In this document: positions 34,498 to 44,749 of the stretch, one piece after another
Layout: each line of letters begins with the position of its first letter
Numbering within the stretch: the first letter of the stretch is position 1
Source of the DNA: an uncultured Methanoregula sp.
Lineage (GTDB): Archaea; Halobacteriota; Methanomicrobia; Methanomicrobiales; Methanospirillaceae
NCBI RefSeq assembly: GCF_963678795.1
Contig: NZ_OY787452.1
Coordinates: 744,001 to 808,000 of the forward strand
Reading direction: 5' to 3'
DNA: 64,000 nucleotides
Notes under the pieces: generated by a model
Told to the model about the DNA's origin: nothing
The model's input: only the letters and a program-made list of their open reading frames with translations
The model's database searches: none
Program-made: the position numbers and the translations under genes

Positions 34498-35748
34498 ATG
34501 CTCTTCGGGTCGTCGGGAATTCGAAGGAAGTACGATCAGATCCTGATCGATACCGCCTTGAAAGTGGGTTCTGCACTGGCGTACAGGTCATCTGACATTA
34601 TCATCGGGATGGATACCCGGACAACAAGTCCTCTGCTTTCCCACCTCATCGTATCCGGGGTGCTCGGGAGTGGCGGTACTGCACGCACAGCAGGAGTCGT
34701 CCCGACGCCTACCGTAGCATATGCCACCCGGGTCTCCCGTGCCGGTTGCATGATCACAGCTTCCCACAATCCCGAAGAATATAATGGGCTTAAACTCTTC
34801 AACCCGGATGGCTCCTCGTTCACCCAATCCCAGCAGACCGAGATGGAGGAGCTTCTCAAATCCCGGTACTGGACTGACTGGCAGCACCAGGGCACGGAAC
34901 GGGTTATCGATGCCATCACACCACACAAGAATGCCATCCTGAACACCGTGCAGATCGAACCCGACATTCCGGTAGTCCTCGACTGTGGCAATGGCGCCGG
35001 ATGCACACTCAGTCCCTCCCTCCTGGCAGATGCCGGGATAAAAGCGGTATGTCTCAACTGTAACCCATCCGGCCATTTTGCCCGACCATCAGAGCCTCTT
35101 GAGGAACACCTTGGTTATGTCGGGGAGATGGTACGGAGGACCCATGCCCGATGTGGCGTGGTTCATGATGGTGACGCCGACAGGATGATGGCATTCGATA
35201 ACAAGGGGAGGTATATCGGTGGCGATCACCTCCTTCTTCTTTTTGCCCGCTACATGGATGCAAAACGGGTGGTCACCACCAGTGACGCCTCGATGATCAT
35301 CGATGATGTGGCTGAGGTCCGGCGCACTCCTGTGGGAGATACCTATGTTTCCGAGGAACTGCTTTCCTGGGGGGATTTCGGGGGGGAGCCTTCGGGGGCC
35401 TGGATCTTCCCAAAGGTCTCTCTTTGTCCAGATGGCCCTCACGCTGCCGCACTCTTTTGCGAGATTGCATCCCAATGGAACATTGCAGAGGAGATCGATG
35501 CAATGCCGTCATACCCGATAATCAGGGAATCCATGGCAAGTCCTTTGGCTAGGGAGACCGTGGCAGCTCTTGGTGCAACAAGTCCCACGGATGGCATCCG
35601 TATTGCGGATGAAGGGGGCTGGTATCTCATACGGGCGAGTGGCACTGAACCCAAAATCCGGATTACAGCAGAGGGGAAGACTCTTGCCAAAGCAAAAGAT
35701 ATGCTTGCAAAAGGTAAAGAACGCATCCGGCAGGGGAAAACTGCTTAA
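34498..35748 (+). CDS. glmM: Phosphoglucosamine/phosphomannomutase
   Basis: 416 residues from the ATG at 34498; a TTG two codons upstream is a weaker alternative. The phosphoserine motif ITASHNPEEYNG (S89), the metal loop DGDADR (224-229) and the phosphate-binding loop RASGTEPKIRI near the C-terminus are intact. Its place before glmU and glmS points to GlcN-6-P to GlcN-1-P conversion. A TATA-like ATTAAAA stretch sits about 25 bp upstream, suggesting a very short leader. It heads the 10-kb amino-sugar and glycosylation cluster ending in aglB. Confidence 0.9.
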   Translation: MLFGSSGIRRKYDQILIDTALKVGSALAYRSSDIIIGMDTRTTSPLLSHLIVSGVLGSGGTARTAGVVPTPTVAYATRVSRAGCMITASHNPEEYNGLKLFNPDGSSFTQSQQTEMEELLKSRYWTDWQHQGTERVIDAITPHKNAILNTVQIEPDIPVVLDCGNGAGCTLSPSLLADAGIKAVCLNCNPSGHFARPSEPLEEHLGYVGEMVRRTHARCGVVHDGDADRMMAFDNKGRYIGGDHLLLLFARYMDAKRVVTTSDASMIIDDVAEVRRTPVGDTYVSEELLSWGDFGGEPSGAWIFPKVSLCPDGPHAAALFCEIASQWNIAEEIDAMPSYPIIRESMASPLARETVAALGATSPTDGIRIADEGGWYLIRASGTEPKIRITAEGKTLAKAKDMLAKGKERIRQGKTA

Positions 35749-35772
35749 ATGTTGTAAGTAACAGCTGTACGT

Positions 35773-36972
35773 ATGGAATGTGTCGTTCTCGCCGCAGGTG
35801 AGGGAAAACGCATGCGCCCTCTGACGGCGAAGCGCCCGAAAGTGATGCTTCCGCTGGCAAACCGCCCGATGATGGAGCACCTGGTTCTTGCAGCCCGCGA
35901 TGCCGGAATTTCCAGATTTGTTTTTGTGGTTGGATACGGTGAGCGGGAGATCAGAAAGTACTTCGATGATGGTTCCAGGTGGGGCATACATATCGAATAT
36001 GCATCCCAGAGACACCAGCACGGGACTGCTGATGCGGTAAAGGCTTCGCAGGATTTTGTCAGCGGGCCATTTCTTGTCATGAACGGCGATATGGTACTCA
36101 AGCAGAAGGATATCGCAGATCTGTGCCGGAAAACTGCTCCCTGTATGAGTACCAGTACTACCGATCATCCGGGAGATTTTGGCGTGGTAATGGTGGAAAA
36201 CAGCAGGGTGACATCCCTGGAAGAAAAATCGCCCCGGCCAAAATCCAATCTTATCAATGCCGGTGCATATTTTTTTACACCTGAAATCTTTGCGTATATC
36301 GATGATGTAAAGCCTTCACCGAGAGGAGAACTCGAGCTGACTGATGCACTGTCGGTCCTGATTTCAGAAAAGAAACTACACGCACACACCCTTTCCTACT
36401 GGATGGATGTGGGGTATCCATGGGATATGCTGGATGCCAATGCCACACTCATGGAGTCACTTTCGTTGGAAAATAAAGGAAATATTGAAGAGGGAGTGTC
36501 ATTACATGGTGCGATAACCGTTGGCGAAGGGAGCGTTGTCAAATCCGGAACTTATATCGAAGGGCCCTGCATCATTGGGAAAAACTGCCGCATCGGTCCC
36601 CACGCATATATCCGGGGTGCGACCAGTATCGGAGACAACTGCCACATCGGCCACTGCACTGAGATCAAGAATTCGATCATCATGAGCGAGACAAAAATCC
36701 CTCACTTTAATTATATCGGGGATTCTATTATTGGAACCGGATGTAATTTCGGTGCAGGCACCAAAGTGGCTAACCTTCGCCATGATCACGCCCATATCCG
36801 GGTATGCGGAAAAGATACCCGGAGAAAAAAATTCGGGGCAATTATCGGGGATAATGTCCAGTTTGGGATCAACTGTTCCATCAATGTAGGTTCGATGGTT
36901 GGAAGCAACGCGTTGTTCGCACCCGGATCCTATATCGAGGGTTGTATCGGAGAAAACGGAATTATCAGGTAG
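35773..36972 (+). CDS. glmU: Bifunctional GlmU (GlcN-1-P acetyltransferase / GlcNAc-1-P uridylyltransferase)
   Basis: 399 residues, typical of archaeal GlmU. The nucleotidyltransferase signature LAAGEGKRMRPLT is at 7-19 and the sugar-binding MNGDMVL near residue 98. From about 245 onward there is a left-handed beta-helix of hexapeptide repeats, with HFNYIGDSIIGTGCNFGAG and KKFGAIIGDNVQFGIN in the acetyl-CoA-binding region. It makes UDP-GlcNAc from GlcN-1-P, acetyl-CoA and UTP. It begins 24 bp after glmM, and a paralogue follows at once. Confidence 0.9.
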   Translation: MECVVLAAGEGKRMRPLTAKRPKVMLPLANRPMMEHLVLAARDAGISRFVFVVGYGEREIRKYFDDGSRWGIHIEYASQRHQHGTADAVKASQDFVSGPFLVMNGDMVLKQKDIADLCRKTAPCMSTSTTDHPGDFGVVMVENSRVTSLEEKSPRPKSNLINAGAYFFTPEIFAYIDDVKPSPRGELELTDALSVLISEKKLHAHTLSYWMDVGYPWDMLDANATLMESLSLENKGNIEEGVSLHGAITVGEGSVVKSGTYIEGPCIIGKNCRIGPHAYIRGATSIGDNCHIGHCTEIKNSIIMSETKIPHFNYIGDSIIGTGCNFGAGTKVANLRHDHAHIRVCGKDTRRKKFGAIIGDNVQFGINCSINVGSMVGSNALFAPGSYIEGCIGENGIIR

Positions 36973-36974
36973 GA

Positions 36975-38135
36975 ATGGATATGCAGGCAGTCATTCTGGC
37001 AGCAGGAGAGGGAAAACGGGTCCGGCCACTGACGAGGAGCAGGCCCAAGGCAATGATACCGGTTGCAAACCGCCCGATCATTGAGTATGTTATCGATGCC
37101 CTGGTAAAAAACGGCATCCGTGATATCATTGTTGTTGTCGGGTACCGTAAAGAGCAGGTAACCAGATTCTTAAACCAGCTTGATATCCAGATCGATGTGG
37201 TTGTCCAGACCAAACAACTCGGAACTGCCCATGCCCTCCAGTGTGCGGAGTCCAGGATAAACGGCGATTTCCTGCTCCTCCCGGGGGATAACTATATCGA
37301 CCCGCATTCCATTGCCCGGATAAAAGATATCCCGAATGCAATGCTGGTCAAAGAACACCCCAATCCATCCAACTTCGGCGTAGTTCTCTTAAAAGAAGGA
37401 TTTGTCACCAATATCGTGGAAAAACCCGAACACTCACCGAGTTTCATGGTAAGTACAGGGATCTATTCCCTGAACAAGGAAATTTTCCCATACATTCAGG
37501 GAAATGACCTTACGGATGCTATATCCTCGATGATTGAAGATGGTCACCAGGTACGGGGAATGCCTGCAGATGACTGGCAGGATGCTATCTTTGCATGGGA
37601 TCTTCTCAAGATGAACCGACGCCTTTTGAGTACACTCTCCCCGGCCCGCGAAGGAGTGGCAAGCCGGCAGACGGTTATTCAGGGATCTGTCAGAATTGGG
37701 AAAGGTACGACCATCGGGCCAAACACCGTAATCACCGGTCCTGTTGTAATCGGAAGTGACTGCACGATCGGGCCGAACTGCTGCATATTGCCCAACACGA
37801 GCATCGGTTCAAGGGTGACTCTCGAACCATTTACGTTCATCGGCAATACCCTGATCATGGACGACACTTCCATTGGCTCACATTCACGGATAACCGACAC
37901 GGTTATCGGGGAACGCTGTGCCCTCGCCGATCATACATCAGTATCCAGTGCAACAGGGCTCATGGAGATCGAAGATAATGCAATACGATCAGAATTTGGC
38001 GTGATCTTTGGAGACAGCGTGAAGAGCGGGCCGTTCACACGGTTTCAGAATTCCCTTGTCGGTAACAATGTGACCATCGAGGGGGGCACATCCCTGAGCA
38101 CCCGGTGCATTCCCGATGATAGTACGGTGATATGA
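36975..38135 (+). CDS. Second GlmU-like nucleotidyltransferase with beta-helix domain
   Basis: 386 residues from the ATG at 36975, with AGGTAGG just upstream. The N-terminal LAAGEGKRVRPLTRSRPKA domain is a sugar-1-phosphate nucleotidyltransferase, and the C-terminal part is a left-handed beta-helix. Compared with GlmU at 35773 the C-terminal acetyl-CoA segment is not matched: the HFNYIGDS block is absent and replaced by FTFIGNTLIMDDT. It may therefore be a nucleotidyltransferase only, or use another acyl group. Possible products are UDP-glucose, UDP-GlcNAc or dTDP-glucose. It starts just after glmU and ends one base before glmS. Confidence 0.8.
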   Translation: MDMQAVILAAGEGKRVRPLTRSRPKAMIPVANRPIIEYVIDALVKNGIRDIIVVVGYRKEQVTRFLNQLDIQIDVVVQTKQLGTAHALQCAESRINGDFLLLPGDNYIDPHSIARIKDIPNAMLVKEHPNPSNFGVVLLKEGFVTNIVEKPEHSPSFMVSTGIYSLNKEIFPYIQGNDLTDAISSMIEDGHQVRGMPADDWQDAIFAWDLLKMNRRLLSTLSPAREGVASRQTVIQGSVRIGKGTTIGPNTVITGPVVIGSDCTIGPNCCILPNTSIGSRVTLEPFTFIGNTLIMDDTSIGSHSRITDTVIGERCALADHTSVSSATGLMEIEDNAIRSEFGVIFGDSVKSGPFTRFQNSLVGNNVTIEGGTSLSTRCIPDDSTVI

Positions 38136-38136
38136 C

Positions 38137-39885
38137 GTGTGCGGCATAGTCGGATACGTTGGCAGGAAAGAAGCAGCGCCCATTATCGTTGAGGGGTTAA
38201 AAAAACTCGAGTACCGGGGCTACGATTCGTTCGGTATTGCAACGCTGGGAACAGGTATCGAGATCGCAAAACACCGGGGAAGGATCTCGGAAAATGCCAG
38301 TTCCGCTATGATACTGAAGGGCAAGACCGGTATCGGGCATACCCGGTGGGCTACCCACGGGGCCCCCAACGATGTCAACGCTCATCCCCACACAGATTGT
38401 TCCGGAACAATTGCCGTTGTCCATAATGGAATAATTGAGAACTATGCTGAACTCAAAAGGGAGCTGGTTGCCAGAGGGCATACATTTCGTTCAGAAACAG
38501 ATACGGAAGTTATTGCCCACCTGATTGAAGAGCATTATACCGGGACAATAACCCTCCTCCAGGCAGTGCAGGAGATGCTTCCCGGACTGAAAGGGTCGTA
38601 TGCACTGCTGGTCATTTCCGCTAAAGAGGAGGGTATAATTGCTGCGAGAAACGCAAGCCCTCTGGTGATCGGAATCGGTGATGGAGAAACTTTCGCTGCG
38701 TCAGATATGACTCCGATTCTGGAACACACGGAGCGGGCAATTTTTCTGGAAGAAGGCGATGTGGCATCCATTACGCGGGAAAAACTGGAGATTTACAACC
38801 AGGGCGTCCTGATCGCCCGCCCGATCGAACTCATCGACTGGTCGATCGAAGATGTTAAAAAAGGTGGATTTCCCCATTACATGCTCAAGGAGATATACGA
38901 ACAGCCCCAGGCGTTCTATAACACGATTCGTGCCGTAAACCCGGATATGATTTCCAGGATCATGGGTTGTCACCCGGCAACAGCAACTATCGTGGCATGC
39001 GGGTCTTCGTACCATGCCGGTCTGATTTTCAAGTATCTCCTGGAGGGATCCTGTGGCATACCTGCCCGCCTTGAATTCGCCTCTGAATTCAGGTATTTCC
39101 CGCCACCAGTGGAGGGGCTGGTGATTGGTATCACCCAGTCGGGAGAGACTGCCGACACGCTTACTGCGATCCGTCAGGCAAAAACCCATAACTGCAGGAC
39201 ACTTGCAATCACCAATGTCCTCGGTAGCACCATCAGCAGGGTTGCTGACGCGACCCTTTTTATGCGGGCCGGGCCTGAGATGAGTGTTGCTGCGACAAAA
39301 TCGTTCATCGCCCAGCTTGCTGTAATGATGCAGATTGCAAACCTCATCTGCGATCAAAAGTATAATGACAGTCTGCTGCGTGCCCACCAGGTGATTGAAG
39401 AGGTACTCTTAATGGACATCTCAGAGGCAGTCACCCTTTGTATGAAGGCACAGAGCATCTTTTTTGTCGGGAGGGGGCCGTTTTACCCGGTCTCCCTTGA
39501 AGGTGCGCTCAAAATGAAGGAGATCTCCTATATCCATGCAGAAGGATACGCCGCAGGGGAGTTGAAGCATGGACCCTTTGCCCTGCTCTCACCGGATACT
39601 CCGGTGATTGCACTCTGTATGCCCGGGGAGACCTACGGGGTCATGATCTCCAATATCAAGGAGATGAAAGCCAGGGGTGCACCCGTGATTGCAATTGGCT
39701 GTGAGGGAGATCGTGAAGTCCCGGATATCGTTGACATCTTCATCGGTCTTCCCATGTCTTCCGTTTTTGTACAGGTACTCACGAGTCTTGTGATACTCCA
39801 GCTCCTCGCATATCATACAGCAGTCGCATTGAAACGCGATATCGACAAGCCCAGAAACCTTGCAAAGAGCGTGACCGTCGAATGA
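38137..39885 (+). CDS. glmS: Glutamine-fructose-6-phosphate aminotransferase
   Basis: 582 residues starting from GTG at 38137, one base after the previous stop. The start is fixed because the second residue must be the N-terminal nucleophile cysteine: the protein reads [17 protein letters not shown] and HNGIIENY mark the class II glutaminase, followed by two SIS sugar-isomerase domains (SYHAG..., TQSGETADT) and a C-terminal LAKSVTVE, the normal GlmS end. It makes glucosamine-6-phosphate from fructose-6-phosphate and glutamine, so the cluster covers the whole path to UDP-GlcNAc. Confidence 0.97.
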   Translation: MCGIVGYVGRKEAAPIIVEGLKKLEYRGYDSFGIATLGTGIEIAKHRGRISENASSAMILKGKTGIGHTRWATHGAPNDVNAHPHTDCSGTIAVVHNGIIENYAELKRELVARGHTFRSETDTEVIAHLIEEHYTGTITLLQAVQEMLPGLKGSYALLVISAKEEGIIAARNASPLVIGIGDGETFAASDMTPILEHTERAIFLEEGDVASITREKLEIYNQGVLIARPIELIDWSIEDVKKGGFPHYMLKEIYEQPQAFYNTIRAVNPDMISRIMGCHPATATIVACGSSYHAGLIFKYLLEGSCGIPARLEFASEFRYFPPPVEGLVIGITQSGETADTLTAIRQAKTHNCRTLAITNVLGSTISRVADATLFMRAGPEMSVAATKSFIAQLAVMMQIANLICDQKYNDSLLRAHQVIEEVLLMDISEAVTLCMKAQSIFFVGRGPFYPVSLEGALKMKEISYIHAEGYAAGELKHGPFALLSPDTPVIALCMPGETYGVMISNIKEMKARGAPVIAIGCEGDREVPDIVDIFIGLPMSSVFVQVLTSLVILQLLAYHTAVALKRDIDKPRNLAKSVTVE

Positions 39886-40475
39886 TCGAATACGGAAAGA
39901 ACACTATTGGTGAGAATGCCAGAATCTTCGAACCTGTTACCGTGGGTTTTCCTTCCAGAGAGAACATGGAAAAGACCGGATTTGCCGGGTCGGTAATCGG
40001 AAAAAATGCCACATTACGATCCGGCACGATAATTTACTGTGATGTGATGATCGGTGACAACTTCCAGACAGGCCATAACGTAATGATCCGGGAGAAAACA
40101 AGAATCGGCGATCGGGTTGCTATCGGTACGGCAACAGTGATTGAGGGAAACGTTTCCATCGGAAACGATGTCAGTCTCCAGAGCATGGTCTATATACCTA
40201 CCAATACCCGGATCGGGAACAATGTGTTCATCGGGCCCAACACCGTTCTGACGAACGACCGGTATCCCCCTTCCCATGGGCAGATGGTGGGGCCAACAAT
40301 CATGGATAGGGCAGCAATCGGTGCCAACGCCACGATCCTGCCGGGGGTCTGCATCGGGAAGGGGGCTCTCATTGCTGCCGGGGCGGTGGTCACGAAAGAT
40401 GTCCCCGACCGTATGCTTGCTGTTGGATCACCGGCAAAACTGCGGAATCTTCCAGGGCCGGCAACAGAGCGGTGA
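39882..40475 (+). CDS. Hexapeptide-repeat acyltransferase (sugar N-acetyltransferase, WbpD-like)
   Basis: 197 residues made almost wholly of hexapeptide repeats (for example [57 protein letters not shown]). It ends in the [13 protein letters not shown] type of closing helix. These enzymes acetylate UDP-linked amino sugars at O or N. Its position between glmS and a glycosyltransferase, with a 4-bp ATGA overlap with glmS, points to modification of a UDP-amino sugar for the N-glycan. The exact acceptor is not known. Confidence 0.83.
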   Translation: MIEYGKNTIGENARIFEPVTVGFPSRENMEKTGFAGSVIGKNATLRSGTIIYCDVMIGDNFQTGHNVMIREKTRIGDRVAIGTATVIEGNVSIGNDVSLQSMVYIPTNTRIGNNVFIGPNTVLTNDRYPPSHGQMVGPTIMDRAAIGANATILPGVCIGKGALIAAGAVVTKDVPDRMLAVGSPAKLRNLPGPATER

Positions 40476-40532
40476 ACTAACGGGAAAACCAATCAGTACC
40501 GCCACCCCACACTACCATCAGGACGAAATGTC

Positions 40533-41666
40533 ATGAAAATTCTCCTTGTATCAACCCAGGATTATATCCATCACCCGGTCCTCTCACGACATCATAACAT
40601 ATTTGAGATCCTGGCAGAACGGCATGACGTCCATGTAGCACATTTCCATGTCAGCAGATGCGCCCCGAGATCCACCAGACTGACGGTGGACGAAACCACA
40701 CTGATCCCGTTCCGGAGCCCGCTTCTGCATTATACGCTCAACACGCCCTATCATTATTATGCCTTTGACAGGCTCATCGATAAAGAGGATTTTGACATTG
40801 TCGTCGCCGCCAATGTGCTCGCAGGTTCGGCCGTGATCCATGCAGCAAAAAAACATGAGGTTCCTGTCGTATTCGATCTCAAGGACTGGTTTCCTGACTC
40901 GGCTGCTGCATATTTCAAGAACCGGTTCCTCCAGGATACCGTGCGGAAGAGTGTCTGGGCAATCACAAAACGTAACCTTAAGAATTGTGACATCATCACT
41001 ACCGTCTCTCCCTCGCTCGTAGATAAGCTCGGGCGACTGGGTTTCTCTGCGGAACTGATCACTAACGGGGCAGATACGGACATTTTCAAACCTGCAGACG
41101 GGAGCCCTGCCCGTAGAGAACTGGGCATAAAAAAAGAGGATTTTGTCATCGGATTCTGCGGGAGTATCGAGCGATGGTATGCACTCGACGAGATGATCCG
41201 GGCTCTTCCTGCACTGATCCGGTACCACCCGGATACCCGGCTGCTTATTGTCGGAGGATCCCTGTTTACCGATTATCAGGAGGAACTCAAAGTACTTGTA
41301 GGGGCGCTCGGGGTCGCAGACAGAGTCATATTTACCGGGCTCAAACCCTATAATGAACTTCCCCGCTATATCGCATGCATGGATGCCTGCACCATTCCCC
41401 TGGCACCACCACAATGGGGAGATATTGCCCTTCCCAACAAGTACTTCGAGTATTCAGCCTGCGGCAAGCCGATCGTCATGCGGCCGATGCCGGACGTGGA
41501 GAAGATTGGCGGACCGGATCTTTTTGTATACAGGACCCAGGAAGAATATATCTCCCACATCAGGACCCTCATGGATAACCCGCCCACTTTTTCCGTAAAT
41601 CCCGATAAAAGCAGCTGGAAAGAAAAATCAAGACAATTTGAAGAGATTTTTAACCGTATTGTGTGA
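40533..41666 (+). CDS. GT4-type glycosyltransferase
   Basis: 377 residues. The N-terminal Rossmann half starts MKILLVSTQDYIHH, and the C-terminal half has the glycosyltransferase group 1 pattern GFCGSIERWYALDEMIRALP, LLIVGGS, IFTGLKPYNELPRYIACMDACTIPL and EYSACGKPIV. It most likely adds one sugar of the lipid-linked glycan at the cytoplasmic face of the membrane. Sugar donor unknown; no TM helix is present. It lies 57 bp after the acyltransferase and 63 bp before aglB. Confidence 0.88.
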   Translation: MKILLVSTQDYIHHPVLSRHHNIFEILAERHDVHVAHFHVSRCAPRSTRLTVDETTLIPFRSPLLHYTLNTPYHYYAFDRLIDKEDFDIVVAANVLAGSAVIHAAKKHEVPVVFDLKDWFPDSAAAYFKNRFLQDTVRKSVWAITKRNLKNCDIITTVSPSLVDKLGRLGFSAELITNGADTDIFKPADGSPARRELGIKKEDFVIGFCGSIERWYALDEMIRALPALIRYHPDTRLLIVGGSLFTDYQEELKVLVGALGVADRVIFTGLKPYNELPRYIACMDACTIPLAPPQWGDIALPNKYFEYSACGKPIVMRPMPDVEKIGGPDLFVYRTQEEYISHIRTLMDNPPTFSVNPDKSSWKEKSRQFEEIFNRIV

Positions 41667-41729
41667 GCGCTTTATCCAAATTTATTAATGATTCCCGATG
41701 AAACCTATTAACCAAGAAAGGATGGTTTC

Positions 41730-44324
41730 ATGGAATTTCTGGATCTTACAAAACACCGAAAGTATCTGATTTTCGGGCTTGTCGCAATATTTTCACTTTT
41801 TGCTCTATGGATTCGTCTGATTCCTCTGTTTACCATGGGTAAAACAGATGTTCTGATGATGGTGGCAAGTGATGACCCGCTCTACAATCTCCGCCAGGTT
41901 GAGCAGATCATTGCAAATTTCCCGAACTATGCCTGGTTTGATCCCATGAGCCTCTATCCTACCGGGTCTACCATATACTGGGGTCCGCTGTTTCCAACGA
42001 TAATCGCTGCATGCTGTCTTCTGACAGGGGCTTCAACCCGTCCTGAAATCATCAGTCTCGGCCTCATTATTCCACCCATTATGGCTGCGGCGATCGTTGC
42101 CATCATGTATTACATTGGTAAGTGTTGCGGGGACTGGAAGACGGGCATTCTGGCATCCGGGTTCACTGCGATCGTCACCGGCCAGTTTTATTACCGGTCA
42201 CTCTACGGATACATGGACCATCATATCGCAGAGGTCCTTTTTTCTACGATCTTCTGTCTATTCTACATGTATGCAATCCTGTCCGAGAAAGAGAGCACGA
42301 TAGATCTCAAAAATTTCCATACCTACAAGAAAACCATCATCTTTTCCTGTCTCGCCGGTATTGCCTATATTCTCGGCCTGCTGGTTATGCCGACAATGAT
42401 ACTCTTCGCCCTGATTGTCGGAGCATTTACGGTGCTGCAGTTTATAATCGACCATCTCCGTGGCCGGACAAGCGAGTACCTGCTCATCATCAACAGCACC
42501 ATTTTTATCATAGCAATTGCGGGCCTCCTGCTATTCGGATTCAAGACTACCGGACTGGATCTCTCCCTTTATTCGATCGGACACGTCTATGCATATATCG
42601 GTCTGATCGCAGGTACAGCATTTCTGTTCCTGCTTGCAGGATTCCTGAAGACAAAAGAGCGGTATTTTTTCCCGGCGGCGGTTATAGCCTGTGCAGTAAT
42701 TTTTGCACTTATTCTCTACATATTCAACCCGCAAATGTACTCACTCCTCGTGAACAATCTCTTTGCGTTTTTCGGGCAGGCACCCGTAACTGATACGGTC
42801 CAGGAGGCCCGTGGGTGGACGACGGCGCTTGCATGGACCACCTTTAATTTTGGTCTTTTCCTCATGCTGGGCGGGATCATTGTTATGGTATATAACAACT
42901 TCCGCGACGAGCACCCGACTCAGGTATTCGTGCTGGTCTGGTCACTGATAATGCTGTTTTCCACATGGCAGCATGTCCGGTACGAGTATTATCTTGCCAT
43001 CAACGTGGCTCTCCTTTCGGCAGCATGCATAAGTTTTGTGATTGCCCGCGGGGGGGACGAGGTTCTCCGTATGGAGAAGGGATTGCCCGGAGAAGGAGCC
43101 GTAAGCGAGAGAAAGGAGGTCGAAAAAGAAGGCCATGCACGGAGTAAAAAACAGAAAAACCTCCAGAAGAAAGGAACTGGATCACGGCCGGCAAATTATC
43201 CTGCAATCTGTCTGTTCATTGTTGGAATTCTTGTGAGCATTCTCTTCATCTATGCATCCGTTTCCCTCAGTTACCTGAGCGCAACGCAGGATCCTATGCA
43301 GATGAACCCGGACTGGCGTGAGTCGCTCGACTGGATGGCAAACAACACACCGGAGACTGGTGTAAATTACCTTACAATATACGACCCGAAGACCTTCCAG
43401 TACCCCAGTCACTCATACGGTGTCATGTCCTGGTGGGACTATGGTCACCTGATAACGTACATTGCCAAGAGGATCCCGAATGCAAACCCCTTCCAGCAGG
43501 GCGTTGCGGGGGCTGATGGATCGGCTGCATTTTTCATTTCGACCTCGGAAGGTACAGCAAATTCCATCCTTGATCATGTCGGAACGCGATACATCGTCAC
43601 GGATGCCGAAATGGACACAGGAAAGTTCTGGGCTATGGCCACATGGTATAATTCGACAGACGGGAGCAGCCCCTACCAGATTACCCTCCTTACACCGGGA
43701 AGGGATGATCCCAATAATTATGATTCGTTCATGCTCAATGAAAAGCCGTATTACCACACCATGATCTCAAGACTGCACAACTTCGACGGTTCCATGACAA
43801 CACCCGCCTCTGTGTATTATGTGGAGTATGCGGACCCGGGACTAACCGGCGCATCCCTTCCCCTTATGACGAAGGCTGAGGTAACAAATTCAACCGATGC
43901 GGCATTCCGTGCAGAACAATTTAACAAAAAGGCACAGGCAGGATACCATGCACAGGCGCTTAACCCTTCGCTTGTATCTCCTGTCGATAAAATCCCGGCC
44001 CTCAGCCATTATCGCCTAGTCCATGAATCCCCGACAAATGTCCTCAATTCAAAGACGGTCGATCTGAAATACGTGAAGGTCTTTGAATATGTCAAAGGAG
44101 CCCATATCAAAGGCGAAGGGATTATTGAAGTCCCGGTCGTCACCAACACCGGACGGAATTACACGTACCGTCAGGAGAGCGTCAACGGAGAGTTCGTTGT
44201 CCCGTATTCGACGACAGGTAACCCGTATGGCGTGAAAACAACGGGAAAATACCAGATTGTTGGTACAGGCCGTCAGTACGATGTACCTGAAGCAGCAGTT
44301 ATGCAGGGCCTGACAATCCAGTAA
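41730..44324 (+). CDS. aglB: Oligosaccharyltransferase AglB (STT3 family)
   Basis: 864 residues. About 12-13 TM helices fill the N-terminal two thirds, followed by a large extracellular domain. The catalytic-site motif SWWDYGH is at about residues 567-573. The first extracellular loop carries the acidic ASDDPLYNLRQVEQ and a YGYMDHHIAE segment, which hold the metal-binding acidic residues. A charged cytoplasmic loop rich in Lys, Arg and Glu sits around residues 450-485. AglB transfers the lipid-linked glycan to Asn in N-x-S/T sites of S-layer, pilin and archaellin proteins. It is the last gene of the glmM-to-aglB cluster. A TATA-like TTTATTAATG (41681-41690) may give it its own promoter. Confidence 0.96.
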   Translation: MEFLDLTKHRKYLIFGLVAIFSLFALWIRLIPLFTMGKTDVLMMVASDDPLYNLRQVEQIIANFPNYAWFDPMSLYPTGSTIYWGPLFPTIIAACCLLTGASTRPEIISLGLIIPPIMAAAIVAIMYYIGKCCGDWKTGILASGFTAIVTGQFYYRSLYGYMDHHIAEVLFSTIFCLFYMYAILSEKESTIDLKNFHTYKKTIIFSCLAGIAYILGLLVMPTMILFALIVGAFTVLQFIIDHLRGRTSEYLLIINSTIFIIAIAGLLLFGFKTTGLDLSLYSIGHVYAYIGLIAGTAFLFLLAGFLKTKERYFFPAAVIACAVIFALILYIFNPQMYSLLVNNLFAFFGQAPVTDTVQEARGWTTALAWTTFNFGLFLMLGGIIVMVYNNFRDEHPTQVFVLVWSLIMLFSTWQHVRYEYYLAINVALLSAACISFVIARGGDEVLRMEKGLPGEGAVSERKEVEKEGHARSKKQKNLQKKGTGSRPANYPAICLFIVGILVSILFIYASVSLSYLSATQDPMQMNPDWRESLDWMANNTPETGVNYLTIYDPKTFQYPSHSYGVMSWWDYGHLITYIAKRIPNANPFQQGVAGADGSAAFFISTSEGTANSILDHVGTRYIVTDAEMDTGKFWAMATWYNSTDGSSPYQITLLTPGRDDPNNYDSFMLNEKPYYHTMISRLHNFDGSMTTPASVYYVEYADPGLTGASLPLMTKAEVTNSTDAAFRAEQFNKKAQAGYHAQALNPSLVSPVDKIPALSHYRLVHESPTNVLNSKTVDLKYVKVFEYVKGAHIKGEGIIEVPVVTNTGRNYTYRQESVNGEFVVPYSTTGNPYGVKTTGKYQIVGTGRQYDVPEAAVMQGLTIQ

Positions 44325-44455
44325 TTTTTAATTCCTTTTTTTGGGATAGTTTCAGGGAGAGCATAGTCAGGAACGTAATGATATGGTCTTGCGTGATGAT
44401 TCTCTGGCAACAGGACAAAAAATCCTTATATGGGAGGATATGCTCATACTCCGGT

Positions 44456-44749
44456 ATGTTAGCTGATGAGATCACTCTCGATATGAAAGTCCGGTATCCC
44501 CGCACAGGAACGACCGGTAAAATCCTCCACCTTGAACAGATTCGGGGTGAGACCTTTGCCGAACTGGACAGTACGAATCTTCTCTACCGCATCGATCAGC
44601 TCATACCGGCGACCGTGACGGATGAAAAGGTCACATCAATTCAGGAGGATGCCAAAACGATCATCGAACGGGAGCGGGAGTTTGCCGCAGGACGCGAGCT
44701 CCAGGACGCCCTCAGGAATATTGACCAGAGTTGTGAGGGAGGGGGTTGA
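44456..44749 (+). CDS. DUF2098 family protein
   Basis: 97 residues from the ATG at 44456. CTTATATG about 30 bp upstream looks like its TATA box, so the transcript is probably leaderless; longer frames add unconserved residues. KVRYPRTGTTGKI, GETFAELDSTNLLYR and IDQLIP make up the DUF2098 fold, small proteins widespread in methanogens with no known role. A charged helix follows (DAKTIIEREREFAAGRE). The gene is single, between aglB and the aIF2-gamma operon. Confidence 0.8.
   Translation: MLADEITLDMKVRYPRTGTTGKILHLEQIRGETFAELDSTNLLYRIDQLIPATVTDEKVTSIQEDAKTIIEREREFAAGRELQDALRNIDQSCEGGG

Noticed and set aside
42122..42793. 223-codon frame within aglB
   Set aside because: Out of frame with aglB, Arg/Ser-rich, lacks a domain; aglB has transmembrane helices and WWDYGH here.
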